NCBI RefSeq assembly: GCF_019097595.1
Contig: NC_080734.1
Location: 6,046,892 to 6,110,891 of the forward strand
Length of the DNA stretch: 64,000 bases
From: Hemibagrus wyckioides
Lineage: Eukaryota > Chordata > Actinopteri > Siluriformes > Bagridae
Direction: 5' to 3'
Position 1 is the stretch's first letter, and each line of letters starts with the position of its first letter. Shown here piece by piece: positions 11,832 through 23,764 of this stretch. Under the pieces are notes generated by a model. It had not been told where the DNA came from, did no database searches, and saw only the letters and a program-made list of their open reading frames with translations. The position numbers were made by a program, and so were the translations under genes.

Positions 11832-13205
11832 GTGGGGTCACCATGCTAGGACAGAATAGTCTGCAAGATGGGAGATTATAGTGCGCAAGCTTGGGGAAGT
11901 ATAGTCATCAAGCCAGGTGAATGAATTCACCAATCCAGAGGGAGTATAGTCATCAAGCCGGGGGACTATAGTCAGCAAGATGGGGGAGTATAGTTAGCAA
12001 CTGGGGAGTGTAGTCACCAAGCCTGTGGAGTGTAGTCACCAAGTCTGTGGAGTGTAGTCACCAAGCCTGTGGAGTGTAGTCACCAAGCCTGTGGAGTGTA
12101 GTCACCAAGCCTGGGGAGTGTAGTCACCAAGCCTGTGGAGTGTAGTCACCAAGTCTGTGGAGTGTAGTCACCAAGTCTGTGGAGTGTAGTCACCAAGCCT
12201 GGGGAGTGTAGTCACCAAGCCTGTGGAGTGTAGTCACCAAGCCTGTGGAGTGTAGTCACCAAGCCTGGGGAGTGTAGTCACCAAGCCTGTGGAGTGTAGT
12301 CACCAAGCCTGGGGAGTGTAGTCACCAAGCCTGTGGAGTGTAGTCACCAAGCCTGTGGAGTGTAGTCACCAAGCCTGGGGAGTGTAGTCACCAAGCCTGT
12401 GGAGTGTAGTCACCAAGCCTGTGGAGTGTAGTCACCAAGCCTGGGGAGTGTAGTCAGCAAACCTAGGGGGTTTAGTCACCATGCTGGGGGAATGTAGTCA
12501 CCAAGGCAAGGGAGTGTAGTCACCATGCCTAGGGAGTGTAGTCACCATGCCTAGGGAGTGTAGTCACCATGCCTAGGGAGTGTAGTCACCATGCCTAGGG
12601 AGTGTAGTCACCATGCCTAGGGAGTGTAGTCACCATGCCTAGGGAGTGTAGTCACCAAGCCTAGGGAGTGTAGTCACCAAGCCTGGGGAGTGTAGTCACC
12701 AAGCCTGGGGAGTGTAGTCACCAAGCCTAGGGAGTGTAGTCACCAAGCCTGGGGAGTGTAGTCACCAAGCCTGGGGAGTGTAGTCACTAAGCCTGGGGAG
12801 TGTAGTCACCAAGCCTGGGGAGTGTAGTCACTAAGCCTGGGGAGTGTAGTCACCAAGCCTGGGGAGTGTAGTCACCAAGCCTGGTGAGTATATTCAGCAA
12901 GCCGGCAGAGCATAGTTCACAAGCCTGGGAGGTGTATTAACCAAGCCAGGAGATTACAGCTACCAAGATGTGGGTGTATAATTAGCACGCTTGGGAAGCA
13001 TAGTCACAAAGCTCGAGAAAGTAGTTATCAAGAAGTGGGTCACCAAGTTGGAGGAGTATAGTGAGAAAGGTGGGAGAGTATATAGCAGCCCCCAGCAGAG
13101 TATATAGTAGCCATGCTGGGGGCTGTAGTCACCAAGTTAACGAATATAGCCTCCATGAAGTGGGTGTATATTCAGCAAGGGGTGTATTCGCCGAGCTGGG
13201 GGTAT
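11832..13205. repeat. 22-bp minisatellite with block-wise variants
   Basis: The core 12004-12892 is about 40 tandem copies of a 22-bp unit GGAGTGTAGTCACCAAGCCT followed by GT or GG. Flanking parts (11832-12003 and 12893-13205) are degenerate units still showing 'tatagtca..aagc'. Variants are clustered: units ending CTGT/CTGG alternate from 12004 to 12450, a block reading CACCATGCCTAGG occurs about six times in a row at 12510-12650, and CTGGGG units follow to 12890. TAG in the unit closes frames, so it is non-coding. Confidence 0.96.
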
Positions 13206-16039
13206 AGGCAGCAAGCCCAGCTTGAATAAGAGAAGAGAAAAGGACTATAAATAGCTAGCTTTTATATATCTAGATTTAATGTTATGCAGCATCAACAAAA
13301 CAAGTTAATTTCTGATATCATGCATGTTATGGCAGCTATAAGCAGACACTTCCTTAGCAGACTTGCTTTTGTCCCTTTTAAATTTACTAAAACAAACATG
13401 TTTTAAAACCAGCAAATTAACTGTAAATTCTATAAGAATCACTGCTGTCACATCAAAACCTTCTGTCCAATATGCAGAGTATATTGTGAACGCTCTTCAC
13501 AATCAAGAGATCATAATAAAAATCTGATGATCATGTCTCAAAAACTGTTTTTTTATACTTACAAATACCCAAGAAAACCCAGATGCATTCTCACACTACC
13601 TAGAAAGAGAGTCTATTTATCTTTTTGTGCTGCAGCGTCTCATACATCACCTGTCCACAGAGGCAAAAAGTCATTGTCTTATTGCTGAAAGGCAGCCAGA
13701 GCCCTTGTGTGTACAGAACAATGGGTTACAGTACTTCTAATGTCAGCTAAACAGCATGCGATTAGCCAGGCTGGGAAAAGCACAACAGTCTTATTTACAG
13801 GGAATATACTGTTGCCATATTGTCATGAATCACCACATGGCCATTTTTTTTCTGGTTGCTCATTTACTTGTTAATAATTAGAGGCTCATTATTTCTACAG
13901 CAGTGTGTAAGGAATTAAAGACTTAGTGGGGTGCTGTTATAGGAACATAATCCATGATGTTGGTGTAGCAATGTGTTTTCCTCTAATAGCACATTTCCAA
14001 GACGTCTAACGAATCTATTTCCTGATCTAAAGAGTCTGTTTTCTGAAGAATTTTTCTTTAGAAATCATCAAATATTCATGGACCAGAAATCCATACATTT
14101 GCTGTGTTTAAAATCATTGTAACATTTAAAAAGTATTAATTTTTTAAAAATTCATTCATGATAATTAAAGCTACTGCTGTGGATTTGCATCAGGAAACAG
14201 GTAACAGAAGCTGGAAAAATCTGAAGAGTGACATCATAGTATATATGAGCCAATCAGGTTCCACTATGCAAATGATAGAAATGAAAATTAAAAAAAAAAA
14301 AAAAAAAAGATTTTCTTTAAGGCAATTACTGGGAGAGCTTCAAATAGGTGAGTATTCTGACCTACATACAGGTAATAAATGAAAACAACAACAACAACAA
14401 AAATAAACAACAGAAAAATGTCTATCAAAGCTACCAAAATGGCTTCAACATCAGTTTTACAAGTCTTGGAAACTTTACTGGAGATGAAAATTGATGAGTC
14501 TTTTTCATCACACCATTTACTGCATCATCATGCCATATAAAAGGGGAGGGGTCATCCTGGAAGAGACCACTCCCATTGTGATAAAAACGTTTTATTCATT
14601 AATAGTCTTTACTCTGTACATGAACAGTTTTTGTAAACAACCTAAAAGCTTACCAATCGGACGCTAAATGGTTAGCTAGCCATTACTCACATTATAATAT
14701 GACTATCTACTGATGATAATCTACTGAGAGTTATATTTAGGACTGACATTGGCTACAAAGTTATCCACTTCATATTATGAAAAGACAAGAGAAACCCTTA
14801 ATTTGTCACAGTAAAATTCTTATCTTTGCCTTTGGATTAGCAATACAAGACATGGAGCGCTTTTCAGCTAAACAGCTGTAATCCTGTGCCCTAGCTTGTA
14901 GAGCGTATCTCATAGAAACTACAACGTTCAAGACGATCATCATCATGGAAGAAGACACAAAAGCCGAGGCGCTGAATTTAGCACAGAGTCAGCTAGCTAA
15001 ACGTAACACGACCTAGCTATCTGGCATTAGGTAGCTAATTTGTTAATGTAGATTTTAAGTATATGTAATGTATAGTAGCTTATTTTAAGGCAATCTCAAT
15101 TAGGTATATTAGCTGACTAGACAGTTGAAATTCTTGTTCTAGTTAGCAAGTCAGCTTCACTGATCTGACAGTTAGCTAATTAGCAGAGATGAAATTGAAG
15201 CTTCAAAGACAGAGCTCCTCGCATCAATAAAATTGAAACAGTGTACCAATCTGATTTTTGTACGGTTTCCCAAGTCTGGCATTTTGAATGGGCTGAGCTT
15301 CCTGCGCTGCTGAAAATTTGCTTGCAAAACCAATCGGAAAAACAACACAATCCGAGTGAGCTGGAAATGACTGGAGGAGGAAATGACAAGATTCAAATCC
15401 CTTTTTTCCCCCCTGTAGCTGAGCTCAGATACTCTGAACCTCTGATGTTTAATGTAGGCTGCCTGACTTAAATCTCTTGATCTTGAACAAGATTTAAGAG
15501 CGAACGGAGCAGTAAGAATGCTGTTGTATCTTTTTTTTCTTCTTCTTCTAATGAATAAATTCATTCCTAGCACATTGTACATATTTCCCCAGATGTTTGG
15601 GTATGAAATAAGCCCTTCGGTGATATAGAGGTTACATAAAACACCCGATAGTTAACGTGCCCTTTTCACCGTGTGACAGAGTTCCTTGAGATACGACAGG
15701 AAACATCACAGAGCTTGATGTAAAATGTCAACTCACTCACTATGCAAATCAAGCAAGCGTAGCATGTGGCTGTGCTCTTACACACGTCCTGCCATGATGG
15801 AAGAAGCCAAGCATTAGCTGCATTTGACTCATTTGAATAATGTATACACCGAGGTCCACAGTAACAGATGAGCCAGTATAATATGATGATGTAGCTATAA
15901 AATCATGTCTTCCTTGCATCCTTCATCAGACAGATTCAGAAACACACCAAACCGATTGTTTATTTCGTATAACAATCTTGTATTTTTCCGTTATTTATAT
16001 TATATAATGAATATCAGTCTCAACGCTTGGTGGTGCTTA
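13206..16039. other. Non-coding stretch, no gene recognised
   Basis: Holds an A run at 14289-14308, and 'agctagctaa'-type words at 14990-15190. A repeat-free region around 13620-13930 ('taataattagaggctcattatt') could be a conserved non-coding element. Overlapping frames on both strands at 15172-15582 show no recognisable domain. Confidence 0.35.
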
Positions 16040-16195
16040 ATGCTACTGGGGATAGATCTGCGTGGACAGCCCATGACCCAGGGGACTGCCGTGGATAGAA
16101 CCACTTGGAGCGCCATCTTTGAACTGCCATTGCCATCAGTTAGCTTTCAACAGGATGGAATTAGGGCTAAATCTATAATGAACTCAGAAATTTCG
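16040..16195 (+). repeat. Dispersed repeat fragment (upstream part of family T)
   Basis: 'tagctttcaacaggatgg', 'aattagggctaaatctat' and 'aatgaact' match 59605-59648 ('cagctttcagcaggaatg', 'aattagtgctaagtctgt', 'aatgaactt'), where they lie about 150 bp upstream of the family T 3' tail. This fragment ends before that tail. The 105-codon frame at 15905-16222 overlaps it and is probably fortuitous. Confidence 0.5.
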
Positions 16196-17029
16196 CAGAC
16201 CTGTTCTGAATTTAAAAATTAAACACTCTGTCCTCTGACACTGGACACTCCTTCCATAAATGTTCCATAAAAAACACTCTTCTTAAATAAATGTTACTGT
16301 TCAATTCCATTATTACACTTTAAGTGACCAGTATACGTGTGAATGTTTTTACATTTCTAAGAGTTATCACATTATTGGGGAAAAGTCGTTATTATTAAGA
16401 CATTTCAGAGATATTTATTCTATATTTCTGATGAAAAGACACAACACACAACACAGAAAACTGTAATGCCTGCGTTTAAGCCTGTCTACTCTTTAATCTC
16501 TTCCGTGTTATGAGTGATAAGATAATCAGCCTTTAAATAAGGCTTATTACTGTGATAAAGCACTGACGTTTGAAGCCCATGCTGTGCTGTAAATGACTTC
16601 ATATAGACGCAGACAGCGGGGGAGCGTCACAGCGAGACGTGTGAAGATCTGCGATGAAGTTCTGTGATGATATCACATCTCAGCAGGTTGGTTCAGTTTG
16701 ATCTGTAAAGCAGATGTGAGAATTTCATTCACATCATGAAAGTGTCCTAGTCTGCAAAACACAACCCAGCTTTTTACCTTCACTTGACCTTTAATGAATC
16801 GGGGGGAACAAAAGAAAAACAGCAAGATGTCTGCTGTGTCAGATCAGATCAGATGCAGAATCTCAAATCTACGTAAGGAAGTGACGCGTATCAGAGGTTA
16901 TTACAGTCACATAGGTCATCTACATATGTATATGTAGTCACACAGCGCAGCACAGAAGCCCTGAGTGAAGGGCACTGGGAATGCATCGTTCCTAGAATTT
17001 CCCTCAGGATATTACAGATGGAAGGAAGG
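16196..17029. other. Unannotated non-coding stretch
   Basis: No gene or repeat recognised before the start of the 4-bp-phased array. Confidence 0.4.
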
Positions 17030-17712
17030 AAGTAAAGCAGTACGTCAATTAATGATTAAGCAAGTCATTCTACAGATACTTCAATAAGTAAATAAGTCAG
17101 TAAGTAAATACACTAATAAGTAATTCAGTAAGCAAATATGTCAGTAAATAAATATCTCAGTGATTCAGTAAATAAATAATTAAGTCATTAAGTTAATAAG
17201 TCAGTAAGTAAGCATGTAAGTATGTAAATATGTCAATACATACTTTAGTAAGCCAATAAATGAACATGTCAGTAAGTAAATGTGACAGTAATTGAGTAAT
17301 AAACACGTCAGTAAGTAAATATGTCAGTAAACCACTAAGTAAATATGTCAGATAAGTCAGTAAGTAAATAAAACATGCCAATAAGTAAATATGTCAGTAA
17401 ATAAATATGTCAATAATGAGTCAGTATGTAGATATAGCAGTTAATCAATAAGAAAATACATCAGTAAATGAGTAAGTAAATATGTATCATTAAGTAAATA
17501 TTTCAATAAATACTTCAGTAAGTCAATAAATAAATGTCAGTAAATCAATAAGTAAATAAATCAGTTAGTAAACTAACAGTCAGTAAATAAATACCTCAAT
17601 AAGTAAGCCAGTAAGTTAAAATGTCAGTAAATAAATAAGTCATTAAGTGAGTTAATACATCAGTAAGTCATTACATCAATAAGACAGTAAGTCAGTAAAT
17701 ATATGCTGTATG
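17030..17712. repeat. Degenerate 4-bp-phased tandem array, left part
   Basis: Built of tetramers such as CAGT, AAGT, AAAT and ATGT, so that T falls at nearly every fourth position over long runs ('cagtaagtaaatatgtcagt'). It continues after the LTR insertion at 18166-18965. Long leucine/threonine/tyrosine-rich frames on the minus strand here are products of the repeat. Confidence 0.9.
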
Positions 17713-17831
17713 TGTCACAGCCGGGATCCTCGCCTAGGCGGGGCGCGAACCCAGGCCGTCCGTGGTGCGCATGCCCACGCTAGCACGCGGCTGAACGCAG
17801 ACCCAGACACAGGATTCAGCGAAGCGCTGCT

Positions 17832-17837
17832 TTTATT
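17832..17837 (-). promoter_or_regulatory. Polyadenylation signal of the solo LTR
   Basis: Minus-strand AATAAA, followed by a GC-rich U5-like segment of about 120 bp to the LTR end. Confidence 0.6.
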
Positions 17838-17999
17838 GACATGAAGACACGACATGGGAAGACGAACAGGATACGAGACATGGTGTGGTTAAAAAAAGGA
17901 AAATAAAGATGGAACAGATAGCAAGATCAACTCAGGAGCATAGACGGACTGCAACCACGGAACGAATGACAGATAAACCTATTACCTACTACCTAATCC

Positions 18000-18009
18000 C
18001 TATTTATAG
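18000..18009 (-). promoter_or_regulatory. TATA box of the solo LTR
   Basis: Minus-strand CTATAAATAG lies in the U3-like part of the LTR, about 165 bp upstream of the AATAAA signal. Its function is inferred from position only. Confidence 0.6.
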
Positions 18010-18165
18010 AGCTAGACATTAGGGTAAACTGGGTACAGGTGAGACAATCAGGGGAGAGAACAATAGGACAGGTAATCACAAGACACACGAACAAGCAGGC
18101 TTCTCGGGTTCACCTGCCAGCGCCTTCCTCAGGCCTGGCAGGGAACAGTCCAGCAGTTCCTGACA

Positions 18166-18965
18166 GTATGTCAGTAAATACACACGTCAATACGTAAGTC
18201 AGTAAGTAAACACGTCAATAAATAAGTCAGTGAGTAAAAAGTCAACACATCAGTAAGTAAATACGACAGCAAGTCAGGCACTGAATATGTCAGTTATTCA
18301 GTAAGTAAATACATCAGTAAGTCAGTCAGTGTGTAAATATGCGAGTAAATCAGTAAATATATACATCAGTAAGTAAATCTGACAGTAAATAAATACAAGT
18401 AGGCCTGTCAGTAAATCAGTAAAGAGATACAGAAATAAGGTAGTTAGTAAGTAAATCTATCAATAGATTATTAAGTAAACATGTCAGTAAGCCAGTAAGT
18501 AAATATGTCAGTAAATAAATAAATCAGTCAGTAAGTAAATATGTCAGTAAATAAATAAATCAGTCAGTAAGTAAATATGTCAGTAAATAAATGTCAGTCA
18601 GTAAGTAAATATGTCAGTAAATAAATGTCAGTCAGTAAGTAAATATGTCAAGAAATACATGTCAGTAAGTAAATGCGACTGTAATTTAGCCACTAAACAT
18701 GTCAGGAAATCAGTAAGTAAATCTGTCAATAAATAAGTCAGTAAGTAAATGTGTCAGTTATTCAGTACATAAATATTTCTATAAATCAGTAAATAAATAC
18801 ATCAATAAGTAAATATGTCAGTAATTCAGTAAATGAATATCAATAAATCAGTAAGTAAACATATCAGAAAATAAATATGTCAATAAATAAGTTAGTAAGT
18901 GAGTATGCCAGTAAATAAAAACGTTAATAAGTCAGTCAGTAAGTAAATAACAGTAATTTGGTTAA
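18166..18965. repeat. Degenerate 4-bp-phased tandem array, right part
   Basis: Continuation of the array at 17030-17712 with the same tetramer vocabulary. A locally homogenised stretch at 18480-18660 repeats 'gtaagtaaatatgtcagt' with only small changes. Confidence 0.9.
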
Positions 18966-19218
18966 TTAAGGGATTCATAATTTGGCATATTTGGTTAATT
19001 AATTCAATAAATAGAAGTTAGGAGAACTTTTAATTTAAAGCATTACCAATACAAAATATTGTCTGAACACACGACACAATTCTACTCTTCATTCCCATCT
19101 GCTCAAAATACTGCTTTCTGGTATGCAGTCATCTCTCCAGCATTACTCTGAAGGCTAATGGAGGAAGATAATCACCTCTTTTTTCTTTCGACTCTACAAG
19201 AACATATGGCATTGATTG

Positions 19219-19279
<61 letters not shown>

Positions 19280-21829
19280 GTGAAGTAGGATGTTTAATCA
19301 AGTCTCCTAGAAACATTTCCTCGCCTTAACCTTGTAATATTTCATGGAAAGGGGTTTAGTTCTTTCAGTCAGTCCTCAAGAGGATCTTCAACCTCATTCT
19401 GACTACCGTTAATTAAAATAATTACATAATCACTTTTTTTAACAACAGAGGAAGAGTGAAGGAGCAGAGAGGGATGAAGATTCGGAATCAGTGTTTTGGA
19501 GAATCGATTCCATGTGGGCCGTTTGAGATTAGAAGAAATGTTTGTGGGGGAATAATCATTCATTTGGAAAAATATATATATATATATATATGTGTTTATA
19601 AAGCTTCTTCGTCTTCAGTGCAGCTGGATCTTCAGAGAAATTGGTACAAATGTGAACAGAGGAGGATCACATGTTTGGATTTTTTTTTAACTTTCATATA
19701 AATGAAATAGTTAATCCTAATTCAGCTCTTAACCCTTAATATTAGCTCTTAAAACACATAATCACCCCAAAACACTTTTTACCCTAAATATATATGGTGC
19801 TATTTATTCAGCATATAAATCCAATTGTCTGCAATAAAATGTCTAGCAATAGGAATTATTCGCTAACAAACATTTGAACCACTGTCAACCAACTAACTAA
19901 TAAAAATGAACAAAAAACAGACACCAGAGTTACTGTGTACTTGGAACTATTAGCAATGATAAACGTAGCAGTCTATTCATTCATGTTGTGTCAGAATTTC
20001 CTGGAACTGGTGATGCATTTCCCCTTCCTAAAATTACTGTATTTACGGCAATTTTACACAATCTACACATCCGCAATTATAAAAAAAAAGTCAATTTTTT
20101 TACTTCTATGACATAAAATGCAATGAATCTCATCACTGAGAATGACTGGATTCACATGAATGGAGTTATGTTAAGAACTCTTGTTCTACATACAAACGCA
20201 CATACGAATAAGATCGATTAAAAGTTACTGAAATAATAAGCACGTTGTTTTTATGAATTGCAAGTGAAAAGAAATGATGTATAATATCAAAATAGATATT
20301 CTATGTTAGCAGCAATAAGAGATTAACAACCTTTGTATCTCTTCATGACTTGTGTAATTATTACAACTCGGCAATAACATTCCAGTCTCTGACTTTTGCT
20401 GAACTTTATCTCCGCCTCTAATGAGGTAAGTTTTTCTTGTTGTATAAATATCCTGGTGTTGTTTTTTTTTAATTTAAATCATATCAGTATTTCATGTGTG
20501 TGTTAATTGGTGTACATGGAACGCATAGAATCCTTTTAATTGTGCGCCACGGAAGTGTGTTTCTTCTCTAATCTCCGATCAGAAGTACTCCACTAGAAGT
20601 CTCTGGCTTTAAAATCCGCCGGATTAGTCACTTGTTTGCCTTTAGAGGTAGAAAATAAATGACTATCAGGAGGCTCAGATCATTCAGGTGACATGTTTTC
20701 CCAGATGCATCCAACCCAGAACTCTCAACAATAATTTACTGAAGCAGCGCTGCCTGAGATAAGCTCCGGCTCACTGAATATCTGACTGAGACCTTGTAGA
20801 TTTCTGACATGTTGTGTAATCCTCTTAAGACCAACAATATTTTGCTTGACATCTTGGTACAAAATTGGTTTTGAAAGGTCTGCTGCATTAATAATGCATT
20901 TGCTGGGGTTTATTTTTCTTTGCATTCTGGAGATTTTTACATAGATCCTGATTTTCCTAAAAAAAAGGGTAAATATAGTTATCAGGGGTGACTTTCAAAA
21001 CCATGTAGCATGTAGTTGGTACTGTTTTACATCAGCGACACTGTGAAACATGGAGCGGGATGTGCTGTTAGAGGAAAACAATCAATGACGCAATAGCAGA
21101 GTAGCTACACTCAGATATCAGTTTTCTGTAACATCGATTTGAAAACAATTTTCCATTAAATACAATTTTTACTTATTAAAAATACTTTTTAAGCTGATTT
21201 AATGTTTTGGAACGTCTACGAAACAGCTTAGTTCTTATTATCACTTACATTAAAGCAGCAATTTCCATTAACAGTGTCCTGGGTATCTGGGACATTTCCC
21301 TGCCAGACCAGCAGTCGGCAACACCATGCAATGGAGCCGAACTCTTTTTTTTAGTTATACGATTTGTTTGTCCACCTATTTTATGATTGGTAATTACTGC
21401 AGTCCCTCATGTAAATAGCCACCTGATTTTAATCCGCTAATCTGTCTACATCCATTATTTAAGTGTATTGTTCCATGGCCACAGTTTCTGTTCCACTGCT
21501 TCACAGTTTCTCTGCACTATAATAAAAGAATTCTGCACTTGCATTTGCCTTCACCTTGATTACATGAAAAACGGCATCTTCTTCACCTCAATTTGAACTT
21601 ATTAAGACAAAAGAAGTGTCCTGTGTGACATGACATAGTGGTACAGAATCCTCCTGTGTCCTGAAGACGTTCCTGGATGTTGGAAAATCATTACAAAGTT
21701 GTGAAACTACAGACTCCTTTTAGAACTTCCAAATATTCAAGCAAATTAATAGTCAAACATTTTTCATTCCTTTCCTAAGTAACACACTGGAATCCATTTA
21801 TCATCAAGTTTAAATGATGTCACTGTTAT
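18966..21829. other. Non-coding stretch with two TA microsatellites
   Basis: Simple repeats are an A run plus (TA)n at 19219-19280 and (TA)n at 19571-19591. The rest has no recognised gene or mobile element. The segment 20700-20940 is repeat-free and contains the palindrome 'gcattaataatgc'. It also holds a 66-codon minus-strand frame without recognised features. Confidence 0.35.
19219..19280. repeat. A-run plus (TA)n microsatellite
   Basis: Eighteen A residues run directly into about 17 TA dinucleotides, then an imperfect TGTATATATG. Confidence 0.95.
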
Positions 21830-21965
21830 GGGGATGGTTACGGTGTTGGCCTACTGATCAGAAGGTTGTGAGTTCAAATCCCAGGTTCACCCTCAACTGT
21901 ATAAAAAAGAGATAAAAATGCAAGTTCCTCTGGATAAGGGTGTCTGCTGAAGGACAGAAATGTAA
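21830..21965 (+). mobile_element. tRNA-derived SINE fragment
   Basis: Head 'gggatggttacggtgttgg' (A-box-like) and 'gagttcaaatccca' (B-box) followed by 'ctggataagggtgtctgctg' and 'aaggacagaaatgta'. The middle of the usual body is shortened compared with the copy at 8018-8226. It is a retroposon, not a tRNA gene. Confidence 0.8.
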
Positions 21966-22048
21966 CGTAGGTCTCCTGATTTGATTTCTTAGGCATAGAT
22001 GTGTTTCTTGAGTGTCTGAAGCTTGGGGTGATAGCATTTTGAGCACAT

Positions 22049-22513
22049 GCTATATGGCCAAACGCATATAGACACCTGACAATTACACCTGTATGTAGTT
22101 CTTCCGCAAACTGTTGCGCCAAATCTGGAAGCACAAAGCTGTATAGAATGTCTCTGTATGCTGTAGCATTACAATTTCCCTTCATTGTAACCAAGAGGCC
22201 CAAACCCGTACAGTATGACAATGCCCCTGTGCACAAAGCACTGAGCTCCAGCTTTGCCAAGGATGGAGTGGAAGAACTCAAATGTCCTGCACAGAACTCT
22301 GACTCTACCTGACTCAACCCCAGTGAATACAAACTGCACCTCAGTCTTTCTCACCGGATCTCACCGATGCTCTTGTGGCTGAAAGATCACAAATCCACAC
22401 ATCTAGTGTAAAGCATTTCTGGAAGAGTAGACCTAAATTTGTAATGGGACATTTTTAATAAGCAGCATTTTAGTGTGATGGTCAGAGGTGCACATACTTT
22501 TGGACATAAGGTG
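22049..22513 (+). mobile_element. Internally deleted Tc1-like element (family B)
   Basis: The left end resembles 'tatatggccaaacgcatat' and the right end 'catacttttggacataagg', imperfect inverted repeats of the CACTATATGGCCAAAAG type. The centre keeps scraps of a Tc1 transposase gene in the + direction, including sequence coding for a 'DNAPVHKA'-like stretch near 22217-22240, the second-aspartate region of the DDE domain. The frame is broken by stops and deletions. At 465 bp it is far shorter than a full Tc1 element (about 1.2-1.6 kb), so it is non-autonomous. A sister copy lies at 46558-47035. Confidence 0.85.
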
Positions 22514-22515
22514 TA

Positions 22516-23589
22516 TTTCCACTAAAAAAGAACCAACAGTAAACAGCAGCCCATAAAAAAAAAAAAAATGCATGTTGGACTGGTGGATCAAAACTGTGTG
22601 TGTGTGGTCTGACTAGACCTTTAAACAAACAATGCTGGGTTACTATAAAAGGTAACAAACCTGGTGATGCTTCTGTTGTTCCCTGATGACAAAGTGAACA
22701 GAGGAAACACCTCCTCTTATATACCGACATCCATACTGCAGTGTTTTCGCACCAATTCACACCTTCACACCTCGCCAGTGCTCAATTTAACATGAAGATT
22801 TCAGGTATCATGACATCGCAGGTGTGAATCATGCCGTTTATATCATCTAGTGAACCTGCAGAAGCTGACATGAGGCAAAGATACCTTAACCATTATAATC
22901 CAATAGGTCCAATCAATTCTATTTATCACGGCTTAAAGACTTATCTGAATCTGCTTTGGACGACTAAAAATGTTCACGCTTATGGGAAATCTTGTTTCCA
23001 CTGGTGGATATATATATATATATATATATAACGTTCTGAAAACAGCTGTCTTCTGTGAGAAAACCACACTACATTAGCTAGCTAATTGGCCTATAAACAG
23101 ATATTAGAAAATACAGATGAAGGGAAAGTCATGCAGTCAGTGGGGAGAACACGAGGCAGAGAGGCAGCGACTCAAAGGACACCAAAGGTCACTGATGCCA
23201 TCTGTGATTTTTGGGGACAAGGTCTGCTCATCTAACAGGGGATTTAGGTTTTTATCCTGGGTTTTAGAATCTGGTGAATGGTTTATTTAGACAGCAGGCA
23301 GCATCTGCATCTGGATTTAAACCTCAAGTGGACATGGCCTACAGCAGAATGCTCTTTTTAATTATTTATTTTTTTTAAATAGATATGATTTTTTTTTAAA
23401 ACTCTTGTTCATGCTGTAACATTTTCTAAGACATTTCTCCATGATATTTTCTAATAAATTAACTTGGCTCTATTCTGAAAAATTCAAACAAATTATTATT
23501 TTTTTGTTTACGCCCCAGCTAATTAGGGATAAATATAGATATTAATTTATAAATATAAGTAAAAACTTTTAATTTATTTAAATATTTTT
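22516..23589. other. Non-coding stretch with a TA microsatellite
   Basis: (TA)n at 23008-23030 and an A run at 22555-22568. Nothing else is recognised. Confidence 0.4.
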
Positions 23590-23690
23590 ATATTCTCTAA
23601 AGCTGCTTTCAGACTTTGAGACAATGTCCATTGTTAAAAGCACAATGCAAATAAAACTGACTTGAATTTGGATTGAATGAAATCAATGCG
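23590..23690 (+). repeat. LINE-type 3' tail (family T)
   Basis: 'ctaaagctgctttcagac', 'tttgagacaatgtccatt' and 'gttaaaagcacaatgcaa' then a TTGAAT-like tail. An 8-bp duplication ('cagacttt' beside 'gagac') separates it from the consensus seen at 50455-50520. Confidence 0.65.
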
Positions 23691-23732
23691 ATCCTGACCA
23701 GTCAGTTACTAAGGATGAATGAATGCATCCTG

Positions 23733-23733
23733 T

Positions 23734-23761
<28 letters not shown>
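23733..23761. repeat. (CA)n microsatellite
   Basis: About 14 uninterrupted CA units. Confidence 0.95.

Positions 23762-23764
<3 letters not shown>

Larger units (their letters stand above)
17713..18165 (-). mobile_element. Solo LTR with perfect 5-bp target-site duplication
   Basis: A 453-bp GC-richer block interrupts the 4-bp array. On the + strand it begins TGTCACAG and ends CTGACA, giving TG..CA termini with the inverted ends TGTCA/TGACA. It is flanked by GTATG on both sides (17708-17712 and 18166-18170), the 5-bp duplication typical of LTR-retroelement integrases. Read on the minus strand it has a TATA box (CTATAAATAG at 18009-18000) and a downstream AATAAA (17837-17832), that is U3-R-U5 order. 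No internal retroelement sequence or second LTR is adjacent, so it is a solo LTR left by LTR-LTR recombination. The family is not identified; Ty3/gypsy-like or endogenous-retrovirus-like are both possible. Confidence 0.9.

Noticed and set aside
15172..15582. 136-codon minus-strand frame
   Set aside because: No recognisable domain; shorter frames overlap it on both strands, and no splice or promoter evidence was seen.
15905..16222. 105-codon plus-strand frame
   Set aside because: Its second half is a dispersed repeat shared with 59605-59648.
17193..17381. Leucine/threonine/tyrosine-rich frame resembling membrane segments
   Set aside because: Comes from the degenerate 4-bp-phased array; no start context or domain.
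21830..21885. tRNA-like head on the plus strand
   Set aside because: Also a SINE head, followed by a SINE tail.
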